64,000 nucleotides of DNA from Allomesorhizobium sp043769475 (lineage in GTDB: Bacteria > Pseudomonadota > Alphaproteobacteria > Rhizobiales > Rhizobiaceae): positions 5,084,001-5,148,000 of the forward strand of contig NZ_CP171729.1 of assembly GCF_043769475.1 (NCBI RefSeq). Direction: 5' to 3'. Each line of letters opens with the position of its first letter. Positions within the stretch are counted from its first letter, which is position 1. Positions 56,607 through 64,000 of the stretch are shown in pieces. The notes beneath the pieces were generated by a model that was not told where the DNA came from, searched no databases, and saw only the letters and a list, made by a program, of their open reading frames with translations. The position numbers and the translations under genes were made by a program.

Positions 56607-57272
56607 ATGTTCTTCCTGAGCGACATGTTGAACAAGAAGCTGAACCTGCCCAAGCCCGAAGAGGCGCTGCCGGGCCGTGACAGGCCGATCCCGACCGCCT
56701 CGACGCATTTCGTTTCCGGGCGGCCGCTCAAGGGGCCTTATCCGGAAGGAATGGAAAGGGCGATGTTCGGCCTTGGCTGCTTCTGGGGCGCCGAGCGCAT
56801 GTTCTGGCAGATGGATGGTGTATGGGTGACCGCGGCCGGTTATGCCGGCGGCGTCACGCCCAACCCGACCTACCAGGAAACCTGCACCGGCCTGACCGGC
56901 CATACCGAGGTCGTGCTGGTCGTGTTCGATCCGAAAATCATCTCCTATGCCGAGCTCCTGAAGGCGTTCTGGGAAAACCACGACCCGACGCAAGGGATGC
57001 GCCAGGGCAACGATGTCGGCACCACTTACCGTTCGGCAATCTACACTGTTGGCGATGAGCAGTACCAGGCGGCAGTCGCCTCGCGCGACGCCTACGAGGC
57101 TTCGCTGCGCGGCGCGGGCCGCGGCAAGATCACCACGGAGATCGCGCCGGCGCCGGAATTTTACTTCGCCGAGGAGGATCACCAGCAATATCTGGCCAAG
57201 AATCCCTACGGCTACTGCAATCTAAGGGGCACCGGAGTTGCCTGCGCCATGCCGCAGGCTGCATCGGCATAG
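56607..57272 (+). CDS. msrA: Peptide methionine sulfoxide reductase MsrA
   Basis: Repairs the S form of methionine sulfoxide in proteins and free methionine. It has 221 residues, with the catalytic Cys58 in MFGLGCFWGAERMF and C-terminal cysteines (YGYCNLRG and VACAMP) able to resolve the sulfenic acid. An N-terminal extension of about 50 residues (PKPEEALPGR) is typical of the alphaproteobacterial type. The ATG at 56607 follows an AAGGAAAGG site and replaces a TTG two codons earlier. Confidence 0.95.
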   Translation: MFFLSDMLNKKLNLPKPEEALPGRDRPIPTASTHFVSGRPLKGPYPEGMERAMFGLGCFWGAERMFWQMDGVWVTAAGYAGGVTPNPTYQETCTGLTGHTEVVLVVFDPKIISYAELLKAFWENHDPTQGMRQGNDVGTTYRSAIYTVGDEQYQAAVASRDAYEASLRGAGRGKITTEIAPAPEFYFAEEDHQQYLAKNPYGYCNLRGTGVACAMPQAASA

Positions 57273-57499
57273 AGCGGTTCCCCGGGCTGCCCCGACCAGG
57301 CCGTTTCGGCCGTTAACCTCGCGGGATGCTTGCCTCGCGGGGTTTTCCAAATGGTCAAGATTCCGCGTGAATTTTGTTTTTCGCCGTGCAAGAGTGGCTG
57401 CCGAGCGGGGGCGGAGCCCTGCGCCAAATGCTGCGAAGCGCCCGGGGAACGAGCTTGACGCGGCATCCAACGAAAAACAACCGACAGGGTGTGGATCAC

Positions 57500-58489
57500 A
57501 TGAAGCGTATGGTTCTTGGCCTTCTGGCCGCAACAGCAATGTCCTTCCCGGCTTTTGCCGCGGACATCAAGCCGGCGATCATCTACGATCTCGGCGGCAA
57601 ATTCGATAAATCCTTCAACGAATCGGCCTTCAACGGCGCCGAGAAGTTCAAGTCCGAAACCGGCGTCGAATACCGCGATTTCGAGATCCAGAACGACGCC
57701 CAGCGCGAGCAGGCGCTGCGCAAGTTTGCCGAGGACGGCAACAACCCGATCGTCATGGCAGGCTTCTCCTGGGCCGCTACCCTCGAGAAGGTTTCGGCCG
57801 ATTTCCCGGACACCAAATTCGCCATCATCGACATGGTCGTCGACAAGCCGAACGTCCGTTCGGTCGTCTACAAGGAGCAGGAAGGCTCCTATGTCGTCGG
57901 CGTGATGGCCGCCATGGCCTCTGAGACCAAGAAGGTCGGCTTTGTCGGCGGCATGGACATTCCGCTGATCCGCCGCTTCGGCTGCGGCTATGTCGGCGGC
58001 GCAAAGGCTGCGGGCGCGACCGATGTCATCCAGAACATGACCGGCGACACGCCCGCCGCCTGGAACGACCCGACCAAGGGCGGCGAGATCGCAAAGTCGC
58101 AGATCGACCAGGGCGCGGATGTCGTCTACGCAGCCGCCGGCGGCACCGGCGTCGGCGTGCTCCAGGCCGCCGCGGATGCCGGCAAGCTCGGCATCGGCGT
58201 CGACTCGAACCAGAACGGCCTGCAGCCCGGCAAGATCCTGACCTCCATGGTCAAGCGTGTCGACGTCGCGGTCTACAACGCCTTCATGGACGCCAAGAAC
58301 GACAAGTTCACGCCCGGCATCAACGATCTCGGCCTCAAGGAGGGCGGCGTCGACTACGCCATGGACGAGAACAACAAGGATCTCGTGACCGAAGAGATGA
58401 AGGCAGCGGCCGAAAAGGCCAAGGCCGACATCATCGCCGGAACCATCAAGGTCCACGACTACATGTCGGACAATTCCTGCCCGTACTGA
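57500..58489 (+). CDS. BMP-family nucleoside-binding lipoprotein-like ABC substrate-binding protein
   Basis: The periplasmic binding component of a nucleoside or purine ABC importer. It has 329 residues, with a signal peptide (cut near AFAADI) and the PnrA/BmpA pattern: IIYDLGGKFDKSFNESAF at the start, then VGFVGGMDIPLIRRFGCGYVGGAKAAG and VVYAAAGGTGVGVLQAAAD. The lipobox Cys of true lipoproteins is absent. The matching ATPase and permease genes lie 2.7 kb downstream, separated by unrelated genes. A clear terminator follows. The ATG at 57500 is chosen for the signal peptide. Confidence 0.92.
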   Translation: MKRMVLGLLAATAMSFPAFAADIKPAIIYDLGGKFDKSFNESAFNGAEKFKSETGVEYRDFEIQNDAQREQALRKFAEDGNNPIVMAGFSWAATLEKVSADFPDTKFAIIDMVVDKPNVRSVVYKEQEGSYVVGVMAAMASETKKVGFVGGMDIPLIRRFGCGYVGGAKAAGATDVIQNMTGDTPAAWNDPTKGGEIAKSQIDQGADVVYAAAGGTGVGVLQAAADAGKLGIGVDSNQNGLQPGKILTSMVKRVDVAVYNAFMDAKNDKFTPGINDLGLKEGGVDYAMDENNKDLVTEEMKAAAEKAKADIIAGTIKVHDYMSDNSCPY

Positions 58490-58507
58490 TCCTAATTTCA
58501 GGAAATG

Positions 58508-58538
58508 AAGCCGCCGGCCTCGCGCCGGCGGCTTTTTT
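58508..58538 (+). terminator. Intrinsic terminator of the BMP-binding-protein gene
   Basis: Perfect 9-base arms GCCGCCGGC/GCCGGCGGC with a 5-base loop are followed by six T. It begins 19 bases after the stop, a standard Rho-independent terminator. The binding-protein gene is therefore probably monocistronic at its 3' end. Confidence 0.92.
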
Positions 58539-58638
58539 GTGGCCGGTGCGATCCGGCGGCGTCATCCGGAAACATTCATGCCCGAGTAATGCGGAGCCGA
58601 CGCCTGTTGCGTGCGCGGCGGACGTAAAGGACAAGCCG

Positions 58639-59832
58639 ATGACCGACAAAAGCATGCGCCTGACGGCGATCGCGGCTCTGCTCCTGGCCGGCATCCTGGC
58701 CGGAACCCAACTCGGCAAGATCGCGCCGCTGGTCGGCTGGTACCAGGACGACATCGGCTTCTCGCTGGTCCTGATCGGCTGGCTGACCTCGACGATCGGC
58801 ATATTCGTGGCGCTGGCGGCACTTCCGGCCGGATGGGCCATCGAGCGCGCCGGCATGCGTGTAAGCTTCGCGGCAGCCTGCGTGGTCATGGCCGCCGGCG
58901 GCATCGCGCTCGCCTTCCTGCAGAAGCCTGAAGCCATCCTCGCTGCCCGCACCGTCGAGGGGGCCGGTTATCTGGTCTTGGTCATCGCCATTCCGGCGCT
59001 GCTAAATTCCATCTCGCCGCCAACTTGGCGCGCGCCAGTTTTGGCGATCTGGGGCGGCTTCGTTCCGGTAGGCTTCGCCGTCGCCGATTTCATGGCGGCC
59101 CGTATCCTGCCGGCGGGCGAGACCAACTATCTGCTTGCGGCGATCCTGGGCTTTGCGCTGTTTGCGGCCGCAGCGACCCCACTCGTATTCAAAGTCGCGG
59201 ATTTCGATGGCCCGCAGCGCCCCAATGCGGAAGAGGGCGGCGGCGCGTTCGCCGCCACGATGACCGCCGGCGTGGCGCTGATCTCGCTCGCTTTCGGCGT
59301 CTATGTGATCCTGTCGGTCGGCTTCTTCGCCTTCATGCCAGCCTTCATCGCGGGGGGTGCATCGGCAATCGTGCTCTCGGCCGGAACGATCGCGCTGCTC
59401 GTTCCGCTCGGCAATCTCCTGACCGGCTGGCTGGTGCGCGGCCGCGACGCTCGCTTTGCCGCCTGGCTTGCCGCAATCGGCTTCGCCGCGACCGCGGCGG
59501 CCGCCTTGCCGGCTTTCGCCGGGACATCGGGTTGGTCCGCAACGCTCGCGGCAATCGTGCTGGCGATCTCGGGCGGTGTCACCGCTTCGGCGCTTTTTGC
59601 CTCTATTCCCTTGATTCTGCCGAAGGGCGGCTCGGCCGCTGTCGCCATAGGCCTCGTCTGCCAGGCTGGCGGTATCGGCACTGTGTTCGGCCCGCCGCTT
59701 GCCGGCCAGGTCATCGAGAGTTATGGCTGGCCGGGATTCGGCTGGTTCCTGGCGGTGTCGTCGGCGATCGGAATCGTGACCCTCACACCGCTGCTGATCG
59801 GAAGATCCCGGAGGCCGATCGTCGTCCGGTGA
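58639..59832 (+). CDS. MFS transporter
   Basis: A 397-residue major facilitator with about 12 membrane helices. The first half shows the loop 2-3 region GWAIERAGMRVSFAAACVV, and the sequence has the glycine-rich helices GGFVPVGFAVADFMAAR and GGIGTVFGPPLAGQVIESYG. It belongs to the YbfB/CynX-like MFS group; the substrate is not known. The ATG at 58639 follows an AAAGGA site. It lies just upstream of the VOC-fold gene, probably in one transcript. Confidence 0.88.
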   Translation: MTDKSMRLTAIAALLLAGILAGTQLGKIAPLVGWYQDDIGFSLVLIGWLTSTIGIFVALAALPAGWAIERAGMRVSFAAACVVMAAGGIALAFLQKPEAILAARTVEGAGYLVLVIAIPALLNSISPPTWRAPVLAIWGGFVPVGFAVADFMAARILPAGETNYLLAAILGFALFAAAATPLVFKVADFDGPQRPNAEEGGGAFAATMTAGVALISLAFGVYVILSVGFFAFMPAFIAGGASAIVLSAGTIALLVPLGNLLTGWLVRGRDARFAAWLAAIGFAATAAAALPAFAGTSGWSATLAAIVLAISGGVTASALFASIPLILPKGGSAAVAIGLVCQAGGIGTVFGPPLAGQVIESYGWPGFGWFLAVSSAIGIVTLTPLLIGRSRRPIVVR

Positions 59833-59859
59833 ACCGGGCGCATGCAAGGGAGAGCAACA

Positions 59860-60225
59860 ATGGCCAAGGTGACCGGCATAGGCGGATTCTTCTTCCGCGC
59901 GCGCGATCCGAAGGCGCTCGCCGCCTGGTATGAGACGCATCTCGGCATAGACGACATAGCAAGGACGGTGTGGCGGCAGCAGGCGGGGCCGACCGTGTTC
60001 ACGCCCTTCGCCGAAAACACCGATTATTTCGGGCGCGCCGGGCAGCAATGGTTGATCAATTTCCGCGTCGACGATCTCGACGCGATGATGGCCGATCTCA
60101 AGGCGGCGGGTATCGCAGTCGAGACCCGTGCGGAGTGGGATTCGGAAGCCGGGCGCTTCTGCCGCATCCATGACCCGGAAGGCAATCCGATTGAACTGTG
60201 GGAGCCCTCGGCGGACAATCGGTAG
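59860..60225 (+). CDS. VOC (glyoxalase/bleomycin-resistance-fold) family protein
   Basis: A 121-residue single VOC domain. The first beta-alpha-beta-beta unit starts VTGIGGFFFRARDPKALAAWY and the second ends GRFCRIHDPEGNPIELWEP, with the usual metal-site Glu near the end. The substrate is unknown; small VOC proteins include glyoxalase-like and dioxygenase-like enzymes. It follows the MFS gene by 28 bases. The ATG at 59860 is behind a GGGAGAG site. Confidence 0.85.
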   Translation: MAKVTGIGGFFFRARDPKALAAWYETHLGIDDIARTVWRQQAGPTVFTPFAENTDYFGRAGQQWLINFRVDDLDAMMADLKAAGIAVETRAEWDSEAGRFCRIHDPEGNPIELWEPSADNR

Positions 60226-60228
60226 AAC

Positions 60229-60660
60229 TCACGGGTTGGTGCGTTCAACCATCCCAGGCGCTTCCGGAACGCTGGACATGCCTGCGACGTAGCCGAGTGC
60301 GAAGGCGGCGATCAGGCTGGCAGCCACGAGTGCTGTACGCCAGCCCCGGACGGAACGCAGGCCGACGCGATGAATGGCCACCTTGGGACCGGCTGTTTGC
60401 GGCATTGCTGCCAGGGTTATGGCAGGCGCGACGCCGCGCATTTGCGGCATTTCGGCGATGCGCTCAGAGATCGCCCGCCATTTGCTGTCCGGCGTGGGAC
60501 CGGCGTCCAGCACATGCATCCGCTCGGCAATGCTCAGCACGGCGTCGCGAAAAGCCCCGTCGCGCTCGAGATCGCGTTCGGCGCGCTCGCGCTCCTCGTC
60601 ATCCATCAGGCCGAGCACGTAATGGCCGGCCCGCGCCAGGCGATCGCCTTCATCGATCAT
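60229..60660 (-). CDS. Anti-sigma factor-like membrane protein
   Basis: A 143-residue protein. The N-terminal ~60 residues match the anti-sigma domain of RskA/ChrR-like proteins (RLARAGHYVLGLMDDEERERAERDLERD). A linker and a single membrane helix (about 108-126) precede a short periplasmic tail. No zinc-binding His-x3-Cys-x2-Cys is seen. The ECF sigma factor gene that usually overlaps such a gene is absent on both sides, so it is an orphan. The ATG at 60660 follows a GGAGGG site. Confidence 0.75.
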   Translation of the reverse strand: MIDEGDRLARAGHYVLGLMDDEERERAERDLERDGAFRDAVLSIAERMHVLDAGPTPDSKWRAISERIAEMPQMRGVAPAITLAAMPQTAGPKVAIHRVGLRSVRGWRTALVAASLIAAFALGYVAGMSSVPEAPGMVERTNP

Positions 60661-60760
60661 GGCAACCCTCCGTTCGGCAATCATGCGACCGGCGGGCCAG
60701 CCCGTAAAGAGGCCTGTGTTCAAGAGAATGGGATCGCCGCCGAGAGACAGTTTCGCCGCG

Positions 60761-60970
60761 CTACCAGTGCGGCGGCCTGGTCACCGGCACGTCCGCCGCG
60801 CCTTGTTCCTCGAGCGCCAGAAAGCGGGCGGCCAGCGCATCGACCTTCTTTTGCAGGCTCTCGATCACCTTCCACTGCTCGACGATCTGAGTGGAAAGCT
60901 CCTCGATCGTCTTTTCATGTTCGGCGGCGCTGATTTCAAGCGTCGTCAGCCGGTCGCCGGGCATCGTCAT
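60761..60970 (-). CDS. slyX: SlyX family protein
   Basis: A 69-residue coiled-coil protein with the SlyX core RLTTLEISAAEHEKTIEELS and a later QKKVDALAARFLAL, ending TRPPHW (the usual PPHY/W ending). The family is widespread and has no assigned biochemical role. The ATG at 60970 has a GAGG site about nine bases upstream and is preferred over one five codons earlier. Confidence 0.85.
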   Translation of the reverse strand: MTMPGDRLTTLEISAAEHEKTIEELSTQIVEQWKVIESLQKKVDALAARFLALEEQGAADVPVTRPPHW

Positions 60971-61182
60971 CGTAGAATACCTCATCCTGCTTCAGCGTGG
61001 CGGCCAAAGGCCGCAAATCGCTGGATAGGAGATTGATTATAGTGCTCGGCCGGTCTTGGGAAATTGACAATCGCACCGGGATTTGCCGAGAGTGATCCTG
61101 ATCCGCATGCCGATTGGCACCGCAAAGCCGGCATGCTAGTTTTTGACCAAGCGATAAAAAACAACAAGAGGTGGGACGTCGC

Positions 61183-62715
61183 ATGGCGGAGGCCGCAATC
61201 GAGCTTGTCGGCATCAACAAGAGCTTCGGCGCCGTGCGTGCCAACCGGGACATCAATCTCGAAATCCAGCGCGGAACCATTCACGGCATCGTCGGCGAAA
61301 ACGGCGCCGGCAAGTCGACGCTGATGTCGATCCTGTATGGTTTCTACCAGGCCGACAGCGGCGAAATACGGGTCGGCGGCAAGCCCGCGGTGATCAAGAC
61401 GCCGAACGACGCGATTGCCGCCGGCATAGGCATGGTGCATCAGCATTTCATGCTGGTCGAAAATTTTTCAGTCATCGAAAACATCATTCTGGGCGCCGAG
61501 GGAGAAGCGCTGCTGAAAACCAGCATTTCCAAGGCGAGATCCGAACTGGTGCGGCTGGAAAAGGAATACGGCCTCGAAGTCGATCCGGATGCGCTGATCG
61601 AGGAATTGCCGGTCGGCCTGCAGCAGCGCGTCGAAATCCTCAAAGCGCTCTACCGCAGCGCCGATATTCTCATCCTCGACGAGCCGACCGGCGTCTTGAC
61701 GCCGCCGGAGGCCGATCACCTGTTTCGCATCCTCCAGAAGCTGAAGGACGAGGGCAAGACGATCGTCCTCATCACCCACAAACTGCGTGAGATCATGGCC
61801 ATCACCGACAATGTTTCGGTGATGCGGCAGGGCGCGATGGTCGCGACCCGCGAGACCGCCAGAACCACCGTCGGCGAACTGGCCGAATTGATGGTCGGGC
61901 GTCGCGTGCTGCTCAGGGTCGAAAAGGGCGAGGCGAAGCCGGGCGCAGTCAAGCTTCAGGTGAAAAACCTGACTGTGAAGGACTCCCGCGGCGTCACCAT
62001 GGTCGACAACGTCTCCTTCGACGTGCGCGCCGGCGAGATCGTCGGCATTGCGGGCGTCGCCGGCAACGGCCAGTCGGAGCTGATCGAGGCAATTTCCGGC
62101 ATCCGCCGGGCTATCTCGGGCAGCGTCGAACTGGACGGCGAGACGATCGACGTGACCGGCGTTGCCGATCCCGGCGAATTGCGCGACCGCGGCCTCGCAC
62201 ACGTGCCGGAGGACCGCCATCATGTCGGGCTGGTTCTGGCCTTCGAGGAGAACGAGAATTCGATCCTCGGCTATCACGACAAGCCGCAATATCTCAAAGG
62301 GCCGTTTCTTAACATCGAGGCGATCCAGAAGGACGCCGAGGAAAAGATCGCGAAATACGACATCCGGCCCGGCAATGCGCGGCTGAAGACCGCCAATTTC
62401 TCCGGCGGCAACCAGCAGAAGATCGTGCTCGCGCGCGAGATGGAACAGGATCCCGGCGTGCTGATCGTCGGCCAGCCAACGCGCGGCGTCGATGTCGGCG
62501 CCATCGAATTCATCCACAAGCGCCTGATCGCCATGCGCGACCAGGGCAAGGCCGTGCTGCTGATCTCGGTCGAGCTGGACGAGATACGCTCACTGTCGGA
62601 CCGCATCCTGGTGATGTTTGCCGGCCGGGTCGTCGGCGAGCGCGGCGAAGACGCGACCGAAGGCGAGCTTGGCCTGCTGATGGCCGGCGTCGAGCGCCAG
62701 GAGGCCGCCGAATGA
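61183..62715 (+). CDS. BMP-family ABC transporter ATP-binding protein (duplicated ATPase)
   Basis: The 510-residue ATPase of a nucleoside-type ABC importer, with two fused ATPase domains. The first (about 8-245) has Walker A GENGAGKST and Walker B ILILDEPTGVLTP. The second (about 260-500) has the degenerate phosphate loop GVAGNGQSEL, the signature NFSGGNQQKIVL and a Walker B-like VLIVGQPTRGVDVGA without the acidic residue. That asymmetry is normal for this family. The ATG at 61183 follows a GAGGTGGG site. It overlaps the hydrolase gene by four bases. Confidence 0.92.
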   Translation: MAEAAIELVGINKSFGAVRANRDINLEIQRGTIHGIVGENGAGKSTLMSILYGFYQADSGEIRVGGKPAVIKTPNDAIAAGIGMVHQHFMLVENFSVIENIILGAEGEALLKTSISKARSELVRLEKEYGLEVDPDALIEELPVGLQQRVEILKALYRSADILILDEPTGVLTPPEADHLFRILQKLKDEGKTIVLITHKLREIMAITDNVSVMRQGAMVATRETARTTVGELAELMVGRRVLLRVEKGEAKPGAVKLQVKNLTVKDSRGVTMVDNVSFDVRAGEIVGIAGVAGNGQSELIEAISGIRRAISGSVELDGETIDVTGVADPGELRDRGLAHVPEDRHHVGLVLAFEENENSILGYHDKPQYLKGPFLNIEAIQKDAEEKIAKYDIRPGNARLKTANFSGGNQQKIVLAREMEQDPGVLIVGQPTRGVDVGAIEFIHKRLIAMRDQGKAVLLISVELDEIRSLSDRILVMFAGRVVGERGEDATEGELGLLMAGVERQEAAE

Positions 62716-63263
62716 CGACGCCCGCGCTTCTCGTCATCGATGTGCAGAACGCGATCGACGATCCCAAATGGGGCCGGCGCGGCCAGCCGGAGATGGAACA
62801 GACCATCGGCGAACTGCTGTCGGCCTGGCGCGAGCGGCGCCTGCCGATCGTCCACATTCGCCACGATTCGACCGATGCAGCCTCGCCCTACCGGCCGGGC
62901 ACGCCCGGCAACGAATTCAAGGCCGAGGTCGCGCCGCAGCCGGGCGAGCCCGTGGTCGACAAGCGCACCAACAGCGCCTTCATCGGCACCGACCTGATGG
63001 ATCTGCTCGACGAATTGCAGGTCAGCCAGTTGGTTCTCACCGGCGTGCTGCTTGAAAATTCAGTCGAGGCGACCGCCCGCATGGCCGGCAATCTCGGCTT
63101 CGAGGTGGTCATCCCGGAAGACGCGGTGGCGAGCATCGACCGCACCGACCTGCGCGGCAGGCATTGGCCGGCCGAGGATGTGCACGCACTGACGCTGGCC
63201 ATCCTCGATAAGGAGTATGCGAAAATTTCTGACGCAAGATCGGTCATCGAGGCCCTGCCATGA
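62712..63263 (+). CDS. Isochorismatase-like hydrolase with Ser in the nucleophile position
   Basis: A 183-residue isochorismatase-fold protein between the ATPase and permease genes. The triad Asp is D10 (VIDVQNA) and the Lys K84 (VVDKRTNSAF). The nucleophile position, usually Cys in the GxxTxxCVxxTAR pattern, is Ser117 (ENSVEATARMAG). It may be a Ser variant with altered chemistry or a non-cysteine branch of the family. Overlaps of four bases at both ends (ATGA) indicate tight coupling with the transporter genes, suggesting a role on the imported nucleoside, base or breakdown product. Confidence 0.85.
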   Translation: MTTPALLVIDVQNAIDDPKWGRRGQPEMEQTIGELLSAWRERRLPIVHIRHDSTDAASPYRPGTPGNEFKAEVAPQPGEPVVDKRTNSAFIGTDLMDLLDELQVSQLVLTGVLLENSVEATARMAGNLGFEVVIPEDAVASIDRTDLRGRHWPAEDVHALTLAILDKEYAKISDARSVIEALP

Positions 63264-64000
63264 GCGCGCCTTACGCAAAACTCCCGGGCTGGGCCGATTA
63301 CGGGCTGATCCCCATAGTCAATCTGCTGGTCGCGTTCCTCGTTGCCGGCGTCGTCGTGCTGCTCGTCGGCGAAAATCCGCTGAGCGCCGCCGTCATCCTG
63401 ATCGACGGCGCCTTTGGCAACGGCCAGAACATCGCCTACACGCTCTACTACGCCACCAATTTCATCTTCACGGGGCTGGCCGTCGCGGTGGCGTTCCATT
63501 CCGGCCTGTTCAACATAGGCGGCGAGGGGCAGGCCTACATTGCCGGCCTCGGCGTTGCGCTGGTCTGCCTCACCTTCGACGCCGTCCTGCCCTGGTGGCT
63601 GACATTTCCGCTGGCGATCATTGCTGCGGCTGCGGTCGGCGCGCTGTGGGCGCTCATCCCGGCCTATCTGCAGGCCAAGCGTGGCTCCCACATCGTCATC
63701 ACCACCATCATGTTCAATTTCATCGCGGCCAGCGCGATGGTCTATCTGCTGGTCGACGTGTTGAAGCCGGCCGGTTCGATGGCGCCGCAGACGCGCGATT
63801 TCCTCGATGGCGCGCAACTGCCGAAGATGGGCTGGCTGCTCGAATCTTTCGGCTTGGCAGTGCGCTCCGCCCCGCTGAACATCTCCTTCCTGCTGGCGCT
63901 GCTTATGGCCTTCGCGGTCTGGGTGCTGATCTGGCGCACCAAGCTCGGCTACGAGATGCGCACCTTCGGCTTCAGCCCCAAGGCGGCGCGCTATGCCGGC
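63260..64000 (+). CDS. BMP-family ABC transporter permease, 3' end beyond the window
   Basis: The first membrane component of the nucleoside-type ABC importer; 247 codons are visible with no stop. Membrane helices include LIPIVNLLVAFLVAGVVVLL, and the family core GLFNIGGEGQAYIAGLGVA and GSHIVITTIMFNFIAASAMVY follow. The end visible here reads TFGFSPKAARYAG, the cytoplasmic coupling helix of the permease that contacts the ATPase. A second permease gene is expected just past the window edge. The ATG overlaps the hydrolase stop by four bases. Confidence 0.9.
   Translation, partial: MSAPYAKLPGWADYGLIPIVNLLVAFLVAGVVVLLVGENPLSAAVILIDGAFGNGQNIAYTLYYATNFIFTGLAVAVAFHSGLFNIGGEGQAYIAGLGVALVCLTFDAVLPWWLTFPLAIIAAAAVGALWALIPAYLQAKRGSHIVITTIMFNFIAASAMVYLLVDVLKPAGSMAPQTRDFLDGAQLPKMGWLLESFGLAVRSAPLNISFLLALLMAFAVWVLIWRTKLGYEMRTFGFSPKAARYAG

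Noticed and set aside
56052..57188. A 378-residue minus-strand open frame
   Set aside because: Antisense to msrA and the preceding membrane protein gene; no recognisable sequence.
59002..60171. A 389-residue minus-strand open frame
   Set aside because: Antisense to the MFS and VOC genes; Arg/Asp/Gly-rich shadow.

Overview
The window reads as chromosomal DNA of a high-GC alphaproteobacterium of the Rhizobiales, most likely of the Mesorhizobium/Phyllobacteriaceae kind. The evidence is the gene order lptC-lptA-lptB-rpoN-hpf-ptsN, the cysG-DUF2849-cysI-cysH-DUF934 sulfur operon, the OlsB ornithine-lipid acyltransferase, an Hsp20 gene with a ROSE-type leader followed by DUF1150, and intergenic palindromes of a style I associate with rhizobial genomes. 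About 70 protein genes, one tRNA (Ser, GGA), several hairpins and a few decayed gene fragments can be supported. No CRISPR array, transposase or rRNA was seen.

Layout. 1-9 kb: an Xre/RES toxin-antitoxin pair, selO, a Pycsar-effector-like (DUF5706) membrane protein, then a large FecR/TPR/beta-barrel protein coupled to a CHASE2 class III cyclase. 9-16 kb: housekeeping genes (GNAT, nth, ada-like, ribokinase, LysE exporter), a DUF2283/DUF4258 pair and a nucleoside hydrolase. 16-24 kb: heat shock, PTS-Ntr, ribosome hibernation, sigma-54, LPS transport, SppA, IHF. 24-30 kb: an ornithine cyclodeaminase with an odd tail, a structured gene-poor stretch, two RNA methyltransferases, lspA, an MDR reductase and NhaA. 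31-38 kb: a hybrid histidine kinase, OlsB, GrpE, a NepR-like small protein and a fatty acid desaturase. 39-45 kb: assimilatory sulfate reduction and siroheme synthesis. 45-51 kb: a CPA2 antiporter, an SDR and PBP1A. 51-56 kb: a region of broken genes (RTX tail, Rossmann N-terminus, RND C-terminus, element-type protein) around a second class III cyclase and tRNA-Ser. 56-64 kb: MsrA, a BMP-type nucleoside-binding protein, an MFS carrier and the start of a BMP-type ABC importer operon that runs off the end.

Six recognisable genes (selO, fecR/barrel, nucleoside hydrolase, rpoN, the TrmH-type methyltransferase, mrcA) are each interrupted by one or two single-base indels. In every case adding or removing one base restores a full-length family member, so I treat them as intact genes carrying sequence errors or very recent mutations. 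That pattern should be resolved before any biology is built on them.

The most interesting candidate system is the 2.8-9 kb block. An outer-membrane barrel with a periplasmic FecR/TPR front is translationally coupled to an inner-membrane CHASE2 nucleotide cyclase, with a divergent DUF5706 protein alongside. The layout suggests envelope-to-cNMP signalling with a possible membrane effector. This is inference from domain content and proximity, not a demonstrated system.
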